Below are positions 14,122-27,245 of a stretch of DNA of 64,000 nucleotides, in pieces; position 1 is the stretch's first letter, and every line of letters begins with the position of its first letter. The stretch is taken from NCBI GenBank assembly GCA_028023455.1, contig JAQFVV010000031.1:8858093-8922092 (forward strand), written 5' to 3'. The notes beneath the pieces are model-generated. The model was not told the DNA's origin. It saw only the letters and a program-made list of their open reading frames with translations, and did not search any database. The position numbers and the translations under genes were made by a program. The DNA is from Epiperipatus broadwayi. Taxonomy: Eukaryota; Onychophora; Udeonychophora; Euonychophora; Peripatidae.

Positions 14122-14679
14122 CCATGTTTCTCAATCTTTTTGCTGCGCGACCCAATAGATTTCATTGAAATAGTTCTGCGACCCAAATATTTATTACGTA
14201 AATTATAATATAAAATAAAAGAGATATTATATCAGCACGGTACTGTGTATATGTATATATTCGGATCAATTTGATAATATTTATAATGAACAAATAATTT
14301 GTAAGTTAAAAGTTGAGTTAAAATTAAAGTACATATTTTTAATTTAAAAACTTGATACATTTTGTTAATTACCAAAAAGAAGTGTTTCTTTCCAAATAAG
14401 GTTTTATTTATATACGAAATAAAGCAAAAATTACAAAAATAAATTATTTAGAAATTTATTTAAGTTACTTGTATGAAAAATTTAAAAAAAATAGACTACT
14501 TTGACGTATCAGTTCGATTTATATATTGTTTGAAGTTACTGTAAAAAAAATTGTAAAACTGCAGCAATAACATGTTTGAATAAAATTTACTATTAAAATA
14601 TTATAAATTAATTTATTAATTTTAATTATATTTATTACAAGCGTATTTAAATTATGAACATAGAAAGCAACATAAATAT

Positions 14680-15609
14680 TTAATGGCCTTGATGTTGTTG
14701 CTTCTTTTCAATTAATTTATAAATTCTTGCTTGAATACAATTAGTTAAAACTAATCTCATTGTTGAATTAACATCGATTCTGTTTCTAAACTTATTTTTT
14801 ATAGCAATCATTGCTAAAAATCCATTTTCAGACAAATAAGTTGTTGCAAATGGAAGTAATAATTTTGTAGCCGATTCACTAAGGATTGGATATTCATCCT
14901 GGACTTCTAACCAAAATATAGGCAAATTCTTCTCTTTTTTTAAAAAAACTTTAATTCTAAACTTTTGTCCACCCGCTGATAATTCTATTCATTTTTCTTT
15001 GTCTGATAAATTTAAGTTATGTAAATGGTGTTGTTGGAAAGGATTTAAGATCCACATATTTTTGAAAAGAATATCTTCTGTAGGTGGGAAGTACTGAAGA
15101 AACTTTTCTTTTAATTTTAATAAGTGATTCAGAATGATTTTACTTATACTTGAATTTTCATCATGCTTTATCATTTTATCCTCAACCATTTGTGAAAACA
15201 AAGAAAACATCAAAAAAATTAAACCAGAGTTCATTTTTTTTAATAAATGCTTCCATTTTATTGTAACAAATAAAAAAGATTTGTGTAACATCACTGTAAT
15301 AACAAATTTAAATCATTTATTAATGAAAATATGCCATCTAAATAGGCAACCTTGGAAAGCCACACATTATTTTTAAAATGTTCGCTGAATACTGTTGACT
15401 TCTGATCAGCAAGAAATATTTCAATTTCCACATGAAGTTCAAATAATCTACTCAGAACTCTCCCTCTTGAAAGCCATCTTATGTGGGAATGTAATAATAA
15501 TTTTTTATGAGCTGAACCCATTTTATTACACATTAATCAAAATAGACAAGTGTTTAGTGCACTCTTTTGAATATAATTCACTGTTTGTACGTACTGATTT
15601 AAAATATCA
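14680..15609 (-). pseudogene. hAT transposase, C-terminal half with dimerisation domain (decayed)
   Basis: After the inserted foldback, the minus-strand frame resumes with QYVQTVNYIQKSALN and then 'LLLHSHIRWLSRGRVL' (near 15490), matching the conserved LLxHxxxRWLSRGxVL block of ZBED5/FAM200 proteins. A middle piece (15294-14989) contains 'HLLKLKEKFLQYFPP'. The last piece (14925-14680) contains 'LPFATTYLSENGFLAM' and 'KNKFRNRIDV', the hAT C-terminal dimerisation signature. The pieces lie in different frames, so the gene is broken. The family is used for cut-and-paste transposition and has been domesticated repeatedly, but these breaks argue against a host function here. Confidence 0.82.
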
Positions 15610-16309
15610 CATGATCACCATTTTGTATGCTTGCTCATAACTGTTATAAAAACTGGTAAAACTCTCCATACAGTAGTGCCATTCAGAGCAAGCCAGAGTA
15701 ATCAATGGATTTCAGAAGGCTTGTGCATAAAATTCCTGTCTAGTGCCTACTTATCCAATATTCCCAGACTAGTTTCTGGTTTGTAATATTCATCAGTGAG
15801 GAGCCTTGGATCTGAGAGCACTGCACCTAGATTTTAGGATCTAATGCAACCCTCCAGCAGTTCACCTTTTACATCTACTTAACTACAAAACTATGAGAAT
15901 AAAATTGAAAACAATATTTTCAATGTAAGCTCATTCAGCTTATATACTCATATAGGTCTGAACTCAGATCAGAACCCATACATTTTGGTGTCATTGGTTC
16001 TTTAATAACCACACCCACCACTATCCTATATAACTATATAATTGTGTTTTCAATTTTATTCTCATTGTTTTGTAGTTAAGTAGAGGTAAAAGGTGGCTGA
16101 TGGAGGGTTGCATTAGATCCTAAGATCTGGGTGCAGTGCTCTCATATCCAAGGTTCTTCACTCAAGAAAACCACAAGCCAGAAACAAGTCTGGGGATATT
16201 GGATGAGTAGGCTCTAGATAGGGATTTTATGCACAAGCCTTCTGGCATTCATTGATTATTCTGGCTTGTACTGAGTGGCCCTACTGTATAGAGAGTTTTG
16301 CCTGTTTTT
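15610..16309. mobile_element. Foldback element C, copy 1, inserted in the hAT relic
   Basis: This is a roughly 700-bp palindromic element. The left arm starts catgatcacc and includes 'ggtaaaactctccatacagt' (15655). The right arm carries the complement, 'ctgtatagagagttttgcc' (16284). The arms stay paired through the 'gcacctagattttaggatc' and 'ctactgg/ccagaa' landmarks, and the centre is near 15960. It is flanked by a 14-bp exact direct repeat, gatttaaaatatca (15596-15609 and 16310-16323), which is a target-site duplication. The right arm is about 45 bp shorter than the left. It has no coding capacity. Another copy is at 51345-52130 and a remnant at 27085-27245. Confidence 0.88.
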
Positions 16310-16310
16310 G

Positions 16311-17280
16311 ATTTAAAATATCATGTAAATCTGCACATCCAACTTTGGTAGCCAATTGTTTCTGATAAAAAACAATGGGTTATTATTAAATCTGGATGAG
16401 AAATTTCCTTTATGCATGTTACTAAACCCCCATGTTTTGCTGTCATTGCCGCAACCCTCGGTACAGATCCCTATGCATTTTTTCTAAGAAATGTTTTTTT
16501 GTTTGAAAATACAATTTCATTATCTTTAAAATATGATGTTGGAAATTCTAATTTTAAACTGCATAGGAGATTTTTCCTCAATATCTTTACATGTAAGATC
16601 AATATATCTTATATAAACTAATATTATTGCATTGTTAGATACATCTGTAGATTTGTCTAATTGGATTAAATAATACTTGGATTTTTTTAATATTTTCTAT
16701 TAATTGAGATTCAACATCATCAGCCAAATCAATTACTCCCTAACTTATGGTGCAAGGGAATGCTGTTTATTTTTTTATTCAAATTCATTGCCAAATAATT
16801 CTTTGCAAATAATTTTCATGCATGGCTTTAGTAACATTTCCTCTAATGTATATGCTTTTTTGCATTTAGCAATGTGATAGGTTGTGAAATACGAACATTT
16901 TAAAAGCTTTTTATCTGGTGAAACAAATGTTGTTAAATTAGATCTATTTGTTTTAAATTCATCTCGTTTTCTTCAAAAAATCAGATTTATCTTTATATTG
17001 ACTATTGTTTGTTTCCAAATGCCTTAATAGTTTGTTACTTTTAAATGAAGAATTAGCCAAAGTAGATTCACAGAAAATTTTCTTCTACAAAAGTGAAACC
17101 AAAATTAATTTATTTTTCTTTATAATTATAAACAAACGTGTCGTCAATTTCGTTTTTTTCATTACTGGATCATTCGACGTAGTAGGCAGTTCTACATTTT
17201 CACAATCTGAATTGGGGTCTTGAGAAATTTCTTGTCCCTTTCTTCCAAAAGAAATTAAATATTTTCCTTTCTTTACTCAT
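16311..17280 (-). pseudogene. hAT transposase, N-terminal half (decayed)
   Basis: Reading the minus strand from 17280, broken frames give a start like MSKERKIFNFF, then an NFGFTFVEE segment near 17095, then remains of a BED-type zinc finger. A better preserved run follows around 16940-16790: 'MNLKQIDLTTFVSP' then 'CSYFTTYHIAKCKKAYTLEE'. This corresponds to the conserved ASY..A..IAK..K..T..E region of ZBED5/FAM200/SCAND3-type transposases. The half ends at 16311 with the frame 'LATKVGCADLHDILN', which continues in the next half after the foldback insertion. Several stops and frameshifts are present. The family assignment is from remembered consensus, not a search. Confidence 0.75.
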
Positions 17281-17547
17281 TATTAAACAAGACTGAACGA
17301 AATACAAAAGAATATTTTAGTACAATGTATGTATTAATCACATACAACGAAATATAAGTATTATTTGTAAATTACAAATATACGCACATTTTACCAAAAT
17401 ATAAAATTCAATTATTAACTTAACACAATGATTTATAAAAATGGTGTAACTGCAATACATACATTTTTTTTTTTTTTTGCTATTTTAACAACTATACCCT
17501 AGTTTAATAACCTGTATATTGTGAACTGAGAATATTTCTACTGAATT

Positions 17548-17623
17548 CCACTACTGGCGCTGGATGCTTTAGTTGCATTAATTTTCCACCAGTGGCGCTG
17601 GTTGACGCTTTGGCTGCATTAAT
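17548..17623. repeat. Subterminal tandem duplication within the hAT element
   Basis: Two copies (17548-17582 and 17586-17623) share ggcgctgg and ttgcattaat/ctgcattaat with a few changes and an internal 3-bp indel. They lie between the transposase start and the right end. In hAT elements short subterminal repeats serve as transposase-binding sites; that role here is inference. Confidence 0.6.
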
Positions 17624-17905
17624 AATAGTTGCATTTTTGTTTGCAATTTTTTGAACAATTACATTTTGAAAATAATCGCAAAATTTAACATTATTATTAT
17701 TTAAGATTGAATTTGAGAAAACTACACAAATCATAGATAGTATTACTTACTAATTTTTTTATTAATACTAATATTCTCTTAAAATGTAAAAAGATTTTTG
17801 CTATCAGATATTTATGTTTTTTTATTTCTTGGTGCATATTTGCAACCCATTAAAAATTTAATGCAACCCAATATTGAGTCATGACCCAAAGACTGAGAAA
17901 TGCTG

Positions 17906-20900
17906 CTACATACTACAATAAAAATATGTACATGAGAAATGTATTATAATAAAATATAATTAAAATACAAAGCAACATCACTCATAACTCAAAAAGTAGA
18001 GAAATGTCAACTCACGCTAGCCCACATAAAACTCTTAATATTATGAACATATACCACTGATGTTACATTTAAATGCTCTTTCTTCCACAAATATCTACTA
18101 CAACTACAACTTAATCCATCTCTTCAGTGTCTTCTAAGCATCTCATTGTTCTGATCAGATAACAATATTATTTAATTTGTATAAAATTTAGAAATGTTCT
18201 TTTAAAATCTATGCCACTTAAGATGCATCTTTAAATGAACTTTCTCCACTCTCAAAATAAATTTAAATAATATGGCTCATTAAATTAAATCAAGATATCT
18301 CAGGATAATATGACCTCATTTAAATTATACAATAAATTATTTTAGATTTGTCAAATTTGTTCAATATTAAATGAAATCCTACTTAATAAAATAAATAAAT
18401 CATATACTTTCTCTAAGTTATTGTCTTATCATAATTATGACAATGACAATAAATACTATTGCTAACTTAAATAAAATAAAATATGATCTCTTAATTTTAG
18501 AGTAAGATAATGAACAATCTAGGAATACTTTAGATATTAAGAATGGATAAGGAATTTTGTAGCCATTCTAAATATTCTAGAATAAATCTACTTAAACACA
18601 TTTTAAAATTAAATTTTATCATAAAATATGATGTTCAAATGTGAAAATGATAAATATTCACAGTGATTTGAAATAAATTAAATTAGCTAAAGTGATAAAC
18701 CATCAAGTTATAATTCTTTATTAAGCAAAATATAACTTTCTTAGATGTCCTACTAATGCTTAAATAACCCAATAAAGTGACTCATATTAGTTTCAGTGTT
18801 ATGTACACTTTTAGAAAATAGAAATAAAATAATTTATAATATTTTCTATATATTTAGATTTCTAGTCAATATGTCGAATAATTTCTGGTTGAATAATAAC
18901 AACAAACTACTAGGAGAAATTTCTTAAATAACAACAATAAATATTTATTTTAGAATAAAACAAATCCAAAATTACAAATATTCTATATGTGAGTCCACAA
19001 GCCAAAGGCTTTCACAACTTTACTTCTTCAAAATTATGACAGAAGAATTTAAAAATTTACATCATTTTATAAAATTAAATTCAATTGGATTAAATAGAAA
19101 TAATTCAGCAGATTACAATAAATTATCTTTTTGTAATTATCTAACAGTTTTCATTTATCAATGTATTCATCTAATGACAATAACCCTCATAAGTAATATT
19201 TCTTTTATAAATATTTAACATATTCAATAGTAATATTAGTTTGTCAGTCCAGCAAAGAAGGAGTGATAAGAAAGATGTATATTGTATATTTATGCCTAAA
19301 TTAACTATTAAAATTTTAAATTATTTATCACATTTAGACCTCATTATTAGTAAATCTCAAACATAGAAAAGAATTATTCACATTTAAGCCAACCAGGAAT
19401 GCTATAGATGTAAGGTACAATTATTCAATACCTTGATAAAAACCCATAAATTCCAGGTGAAGCCATGATAATATATTATACATGCTTTACTAAACATACT
19501 ACAAACAAAATCCATCATCCAATAATTAAGTAAGACAAAGTAAAAGTATGATGACATAGCTCATAAAAATGCTCTTACTTTTGAGGGCTAATAAAAAATC
19601 CAGCACATTGTCACTAGTCAGGAAAATAATGAAAATACCCATCAGGGGTGAAACATGAAATAGGAATTGCCTTAAAATAGTGAGCCTAAGTTATTATATT
19701 CAAAATATATGCTATGGACATTCAAATGTTAGCAAAACAATAACAATTAAGAAAGCCTAATGTCACTATCTCTTGTAAAATATGTGATCACAATGATAAG
19801 AGATAATGCTATTATATCTAAACATGTTGGCATTTAGAAGTATTCTTAAAAAGAGAGAGAACCAATCTACCATATCCAACAAAATACTATAGAAATGCTA
19901 AATATGGCTCCATTAATATTAGGCAATGAATAAGCATAAAATAAATGATAGAAACATATATGTATTTATTTAGATTATAGCATAACAATATACCTTTATA
20001 AATAAATAATTCATATGTAAAAAGGAAAATACATACTATTTAAAATATGCAAATATGATAAAGGACTATTCTAAAAAAATTTAACCTATAGTATTTCAAA
20101 TTATAGCACATACAATATGAAAACAATATGCACATAAATAAAACATGGTATGCAAAATCAAATAAATTTAATTTTTTGCCATCAAACAAATAAATTAAAG
20201 AATAATCATTCAGCTTTCTTTTTTAATCATTCTCCATTAAACTGAAATTTGAGAGGAAAGTTGGCAGCAATATCTTATGGACAGCAAGTATATGCATCAT
20301 ATAATATAATATAACTATGATATTAAAATTTATAATTTAATAATGAAATATAAGCAGCATTCCTTTTGGATATCCTTCATAAAATTTCAGGTAATTAAAT
20401 CATGATATATGTTTGTTAAGTTGAAATAAACAGTTTATAAGAATTTGAATTCAGGTTTCCAATATAATTCATTATTGAAATTATCCTAAGTTGTGTTCAT
20501 AATGAGAATATTTTATAATCTCATACTTTTGATGAATAATCTTTATTCAAAATTATCAAATATTTGCAGGAGAAAAAACATTTTAATTTAAATATATTAT
20601 GACCACAACAATGTCTATAGCAATGCTCATAGAGAAAAAATAACTTCCAAGTTTTAAAATATTTACCAGCATTATAAAATAATTTAAATGTAGAAAAGTT
20701 AATTAATTTTATTAAATAAACTATCATTTTATTTTGCAGATAGATTTTATATATTTCATATTAATTAAGTGAAATTTTTAAATTTCACATAATACTTATT
20801 AAATAGTTTTTTGCAGATTGATTTTTCGTTTTATTATTACTCCCACTTGGAGAAAAATAATTGTTTTCCTCTGAAGAAAAAAATTAAAACAGTCATAATA

Positions 20901-21287
20901 AATAAATAATATTTATCTGTGCGATGATGCAAATCTTTTCAGTTAATAATATAATGTATTTTATTAAAATATAGCATAAATAAATTGTTCACTGAAGTAG
21001 GATGTTGTTACTATAAATTAAAATATTATCTTTTGTTAGACTAAAAAATAATTTTAGATCATCTGGTAAGATATATATTCATTATAATAAATAGAATACT
21101 TTATCTGTAGAAATGTAAATTTCTTTACAGCAAGGTAAAATAAATTCTGATGATATTGATATAAAACAAGTAATTAAATAAAAATATATGGAAATTATTA
21201 ATACTTTTAATGTCATTATTTATGCTATGAAATTTAAATATATTGTGGCAAATTTAAATTTAAAACAGACATTTTTGCATGCCTTGA
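17906..21287. other. AT-rich stretch, no gene seen
   Basis: About 3.4 kb of AT-rich DNA. I saw no protein match, no RNA gene and no long repeat. Open frames here (for example 19036-19218 and 20521-20727) have the composition expected of chance in such DNA. Confidence 0.5.
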
Positions 21288-21359
21288 AATTTATTATTAT
21301 TATTATTATTATTATCATCATCATCATCATCATCATTATTATTATCATCATCATCATCA

Positions 21360-21403
<44 letters not shown>

Positions 21404-21478
21404 GTTGTTGCTATTATTATTATTATTATTATCATCATCATCATCATCATCATCATTATTATTATGATGATGATGATG
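21288..21478. repeat. ATT/ATC trinucleotide microsatellite
   Basis: About 190 bp of perfect trinucleotide register, alternating blocks of att and atc with one gttgttgct interruption near 21403 and a final atg run. The regular register gives long meaningless frames (poly-Ile, poly-Asn, poly-Met) on both strands. Confidence 0.97.
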
Positions 21479-24400
21479 GTGATGACTATTGAAGTCTCCT
21501 GTTGTAAAAACTTTGAAATGTAACATTTAAAACATTATAATAATTTTATAATGTTATCAATAAAGCTGGATAGTATAAAGATTTTAGTTCCTTGGAGTTT
21601 AAATTCAGACAAGTGTGCCCTAATATGTTTAGCCTAAAACATTAACTTTAACAATAATAAAATTTTATAAAAATTATACTTTAGAAATTTAACTTGAATA
21701 TTTAAAATTCAACTGCTACAAACCAAAATTAACTTAAAATTGATTGAGGACCTGGAATAACTGCCAATCTCATCTATTTATACTACTAGTCATGAGTTCA
21801 CTTTACAAGACTTGTTATTAACCTTTTAACCTTTGTACCTGGCTCTTATTTTTTTGAATCCTGATCTATTGTAACCAGGAAAGATTGAGTAAAATTTGAC
21901 TAATTAATATTCAATTTTATAATAAATTATTTTTGTAAGTCTTGTCTAGACAACTAATCAATTAAAACCACTTTTTTGTTGCAAATAAAAATAATTAATT
22001 AAAAATGACAAACACTAGGATAAAATAAAAATATTATATAATTAAATTTTTATTACATCTTTAATAAAACAAATATTACAAATAATATTTAGATATCATT
22101 ATTTAATTCTAGGCAGGTCTCAAAATAGAAATTTAAAACTATCTTTAAAAAAAGACTTTAAAATAAATAATGTTAAATAAATATAATATTATTCATTTAT
22201 TCATCACTTATTCATGTATTGCTTTTAAAAATTTTATTTTTGCTTATTAGTTTTATTAAACTCTTTTCTAAGTAATAATTCTAAAATATTTAACTAGAAC
22301 ATTATAAGTTAAAATTAAAATGGATTAAAATATTATAGCTTGAATTTAAATTCCAGCAAATCAAATATAGGATTTGAACCTGGTGATTTTAAGCTTAAAA
22401 TTAATGCAAGGATTTTGAAACATTTTAATAGTTATATTATGACTAAATTAGCATTATTAACTTACTTAAAAATGCATTATTTATCAAATAAATTAACAGC
22501 TATTTAAATATATTTAAAGTCTTTAATGTGTTAAACATTTATTTAGCTTAAAACTATTATAATTTATGTTATGTAAAATTTATTTTACAGATTCACAATC
22601 TATCAAATACTGATATAGTAACTTTTCTACATAAAATTATAGTATTACAAAGTATTAGCAACTATTTATTTATAACAAAACTAAACTATATAAAATATAT
22701 TTTTAGAGTTCTTGGTACAAAATTTGACTTGACATTTAGCTTCTGCCAAAGCTAAGGTTATAATATTTTTATATGAAAGAGGTGTTGAAGTGTGTGCATT
22801 TTACCTGTGTATTAAGTTCAAACAATATAAATTTTATTTTGGAATCTTTCCCAAAATATAGTTTATGAGCTTGACATGTGACTAAAAATCAAAATATTTA
22901 TTTTTTTCTTAGATTACTACACATTCCTAGAAATTATTTATCTAAAATAAATGAATTATAAGTTTTTGTGCACGCTTTAAAGCAGTGATTGAGTGAAACT
23001 TACAGCTTCAGTGTTTCAAAGTCATATAACCTTGCAGTTTCACACAGCTATTCACTTTTTTAATGATTGCTAACCTAACATAATAAATGTATTAAATAAA
23101 GTTGCTAAATTTTATTAGGTTTTTTTAAACCTAATATTTATTTATTAATTCATTTATTTACATTATTTATTTATTTATTTATACAAATTATATAAATTTA
23201 CACAAATTTCGTTTTTGAACTACCAACATTTTGTTGTGTTGTGTTTTATTCCTTTATTGTTTTTTTTTAAATAAAAAATATAAATGCTGAATTAATTAAT
23301 ATCTTAATTGTATGTATAAATAACAATAGTTGCATTATATTTAATGTAATGTAGCTAATATAAAGATTATTATAGAAGTGTAAAACAATTTAAATATATA
23401 AATAAAACTAAATATCAGTTTTCAATCTTAAAAAGATTAAAAAGTAAATTTGAAGTGTTTAGAGTATGAAAACGTTTCCACTAATGATTAGTCATTCGAT
23501 ATTTCTGCTTATGTTATACATGCATATATATGGAGTATAAAAACTATAAAAGTATAATTTGAGTTTGGAAAAAAGAAAACTGAATATATAATAGTATAAG
23601 TATTGGGTTGTGACAATGGATAAGATAAAATGTTAACTGTATTTCATGCATAGTAATAATAATAAATGGCTAGCCACAAAACAATTACTAGATGTATTCT
23701 TCCTTTTCACTATACTATGATAATTATATTTAAGTAAATGATTGCATGAGTAATCGAATATTTTTGTTATAGTAATAAAAACAAATAATTTTAATTGCAT
23801 AGGCAAAAATTATCACTTGTTAAGTCATTTTGGTTTAAGAGAAAAAATTATTACATAAAAAACCTTGTAAGCTCTTGTAAAAATAACAATATAATAATTG
23901 ATTCAGAAATTTCAAAAATTTTAAAAGAAATATTTTCAGCAAAAACCTCACAGGATTTGCTTCTTCATAAAAGTAAGCTATGATAGCACAATCATATTTG
24001 ACATTTTAGATGGTGTGATTGGTGCTGTGATTACTACTTTTCTATGTTGTTTTAATGTACTGTACATGTTAAATTACATATGCAACAGGCTGCAGCAATT
24101 CTTTCCATGAAGCTTTCATTTTTAATATATTAATTTTTAAAAAATTCCAAGAAATGTCAGCAGTATATGGACTTTTGTATATGGTTCTGACAAAGCTATG
24201 AAGAATGATTTGTGATTGGCGGATGGTTTAGATTCTTTCCCTTTGTGGCTAAATGCCACAAACATATGATTTTCAGTAATCATGATGCAATATTTTTGTA
24301 AAATAGTTATTATTAAACCAAAAACTATGTCACCAGGGGGAAGGGTTGTCTATGAAAACATTTTGTTTTTAAAAAGACATCTCTTAGAAAGTACAGGAAG

Positions 24401-25949
24401 TAAGTTACAAGAGCTACAAATTGATATGGAAACAGTCATTGCTGGCTAAAAAAATCGTTTTTGTAAAAACTATAAATGAAATATTTTAATAACAATTAAT
24501 AATTTATTAAGTTTTAGATTTTTTTTGTTTTTTGATGATAACTAATTTAAATATATCATTTTCTAATAACATAAAATTATAATATCTATTATTTTGTTCT
24601 TTGAATATGTATTATAAAGACAATAATGATATGTTCCTTTGTCATTGGTAAGATTTTCAATTAGATACTTATTTTCACAATTTTAAAATATTAATTTACA
24701 ATATATTTTTATTTTAATCATTAGATGTCTTAAATATTTATGATGTAGTATATAAATTTTATGTACATAAAAAAGATTTAATTGCACAGAAAAAAAACAA
24801 TCATCATGGCACCATAATAAAAATATTAGTCACTAGAGTCTATTCAAAAATTTTCTGGGTAGGGCTGATACTAATATAGTTAGAATAAAATTTATGTAGA
24901 GTTGCACAACATAAGTACTATACAAGTGTGCAAAACTTAGAAAAAATAACTTTGAATATAAATCAGTCTTTTTAGAGCATGAGCAAGAATTTGGCCACAC
25001 TTTTACCCCAAAAAAGTTCTGAACTTGACAACAGAAAATAAAAAATAAAAAAATGTGGTTTATTTTTATCAGTACCCTCTCAATAAACAAGTTAGAGAAT
25101 AGCATTCCACTATCTAAAAAGTAGAATATTTAAATCAGTAATATAAATAATTGGTTTGCCATTTAAATATTACAACACAACCTGCATTCATAAATACTCT
25201 GATTCTGAGTACAATGACCTGAAAGCACATTTTGCAAAAATAAAAATAAAAATAACATCAAATCATCTTTTCCTCCATCAATATTTCCAACAAGGATATC
25301 ACAAATAGCATAAGAAGGGAAGAAAAAAACTGTGAAATTAAAAATACAGAATAAATTTAGAAGCACTGGGAAGTGTATCTGCATTCTTTTTAAACTAAAA
25401 AAAAAACCAGAAATAATTTAAAATAAAATTGAGATTATTTTTTTAAAGAATAAAAAAAGATGAGAATAAAAGAGATTATTGAAAACAGTATTAAAAAATT
25501 TTTTTTTGAATTTGTTAAGATTTGAATGAACTGATATTTTTATTTTTATTAATAAATATTCCAATAATGATCTAGTAGTGCATTAGTAAATGAATCACTA
25601 ATCATTCAAAAGATCTGGTTTTGAACTCAAGCTATACAAATATTTTATTCCTATTGGAATTCCTATTTATTAACCAACCAGATAATAAATTTTATTTGGC
25701 GATAAATAGTGATCTAGATATTCTTAAGAACAACTTAGCTAACAACTCAATATTGGTCAATAATAGTCATTTGGCAATTTATTCATTTCTTAATAGCAAA
25801 TATTGAATATTGGCATGTAAATGGGTGCATAACAATTTATTGTTTTCACCAGTACATCTGGTTGTTTAGTATTCATCAGTAAATGTGTTCCTAATTATGC
25901 TTAGCTAAATTTAAAAGCATTTTTTCACAATAGGTCATATCCAAATATT
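21479..25949. other. AT-rich stretch, no gene recognised
   Basis: About 4.5 kb. The 23790-24470 part is slightly less AT-rich and holds the only mixed-sequence runs, but I could not match any frame to a protein. Two short hydrophobic minus-strand frames (24833-25105 and 25163-25384) have no recognised domain and no splice context, and I do not call them genes. Confidence 0.45.
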
Positions 25950-26935
25950 GATAAAGAAAAAGAGTAATGAATAAGAATTGGCATTATACTGTGGATTTTT
26001 AGAATATGAAAAGTCATTTGACTTTACTTTCGCAATGGTTAAAGCTTTAAATCATTAAAGAATCTGTCAAAATAAAAAATATTTATTAAAATATAACAGC
26101 TGTGATTAGATTATTTAGTGATACTATGTAGATTAATACTGATATGGATGTATGATAGTATGATTTTATATCTCTAAAGCTTTTTATAGCAATTTCACAA
26201 GCAGTCATTCAGATATTCTAGACAATGTCATTAATTTATAAAAATAATGTTGCAAAAGTTATTAGATGAAAGTAAAAATGTAGGTCTAAAAGTAAATTCT
26301 AAAATCACTAAAATAGTATGATGATTTTCTCAGAAGGATAAAATAAAGATTGATAATCAGAAACTAAAAGCTAACAACTACAAAACTTTGTTGAGATTGA
26401 TAATACAGGTGTAATCATAATCGATGAAATTAATCATAGAATGAAACATAACTGCTTATGGTAGAAATTTTACAAGCCATATATCTATGTGTTAGAAAAA
26501 GAAAGTTTTTAATGGATGTATTTTATCTTTTTTTACTTATGGTTCTAAACAGTGAAACTTTACAGAAAATAAATATGAAACCTTCTGAATGTTTAAGAAA
26601 CTGCACACAGATGTACGTTGATAGTAATACAAAGAAATTGAAAGTAAAATATTTAAGCAAGACAACTATTAGATATTATTGTCATTATTGAACAAATAAG
26701 ACTGAATTGAAGCTGGGATATAAGTATTCCCAGAGAAGATAGTAATAGATAGAGAGTTGAAGTCTTAAATTAAATCCCAAGAGATTGTAAAATTATTAGA
26801 AAAATAATACATGTGAGTCAGGTTGATAATATAAAGAACTTTGTTGGTATAACATGAAGAAGAGGTATTGTGAATCATAGAAACTGCATTAAAATTGGAT
26901 AGATTTCTGTCTCACAATGGACTAACAGTAGCTGA
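25950..26935 (+). pseudogene. RTE-type LINE reverse transcriptase relic, heavily decayed
   Basis: Broken plus-strand frames follow, in order, the same protein as the better RTE copy at 34582-37020. 'YEKSFDFTFAMVKALNH' near 26005 corresponds to DYEKAFDS..VIKALDH. 'LLDESKNVGLKVNS' near 26255 corresponds to ELADESRKVGLKIN. 'AYGRNFTSHISMC' and 'KKKVFNGCIL' near 26455-26520 correspond to AFGRNN..MC and RMVFNKCVL. A tail of IKIG..ISVSQW near 26895 corresponds to IKLGETFILQW. The FADD catalytic block is not preserved, and stops and frameshifts are frequent. This is the oldest of the three RTE copies in the window. Confidence 0.72.
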
Positions 26936-27084
26936 AAATTATGATATATATTAAATGACTTTTGGATATAAATATTTTAATAGAATGTCTGTACATTGTA
27001 GATAAATTTCATCTATGATGTAATCAGGCAAACTGCCAATTAAAATTTAGTATTTGCAAACTGAAATCATAAGTTTTAACAGCA

Positions 27085-27245
27085 GTAGTAAACTTTCCTA
27101 CAGTAGTTTCACCAAGTACAAGTCTTAGTAATCAATGGATGGACGAAGGTTGGTACATAAATTCTTATCTAATGTCTACCTCTCTAATTTGCTATTGTTA
27201 TTAACAGTCTATGTATGCATATGAAATAGTGATCATATGATGTGA
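27085..27245. repeat. Diverged remnant of foldback element C
   Basis: Matches one arm of the elements at 15610 and 51345: ctacagtagttt, 'tagtaatcaatggatg' (27128) and 'gaaggttggtacataaa' align with their arm landmarks, ending in atagtgatcatatgatg. It carries many substitutions, and no opposing arm is visible. Confidence 0.6.

Larger units (their letters stand above)
14122..17905 (-). mobile_element. hAT-superfamily DNA transposon relic (ZBED5/FAM200-like)
   Basis: Both ends carry hAT-type terminal inverted repeats. The left end reads ccatgtttctcaatc (14122-14136), and the right end reads, on the minus strand, cagcatttctcagtc (17905-17891). Both are followed by a 'gacccaa'-type subterminal segment. 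This is the CAG..TTCTCA..C pattern known from Charlie-like hAT elements. The flanking 8-mers match at only 5 of 8 positions, so the target duplication has decayed. Inside, on the minus strand, are BED-finger, core and C-terminal dimerisation segments of a transposase, broken by stops and frameshifts. A foldback element (15610-16309) interrupts it. The element can no longer move by itself. Confidence 0.82.

Noticed and set aside
21188-21526. Long frames of poly-Ile, poly-Asn/Asp and poly-Met on both strands
   Set aside because: They are the automatic reading of an ATT/ATC trinucleotide microsatellite in three frames.
24833-25384. Two hydrophobic minus-strand frames
   Set aside because: No domain recognised, composition is that of T-rich DNA read as Phe/Leu, and no splice sites join them convincingly.
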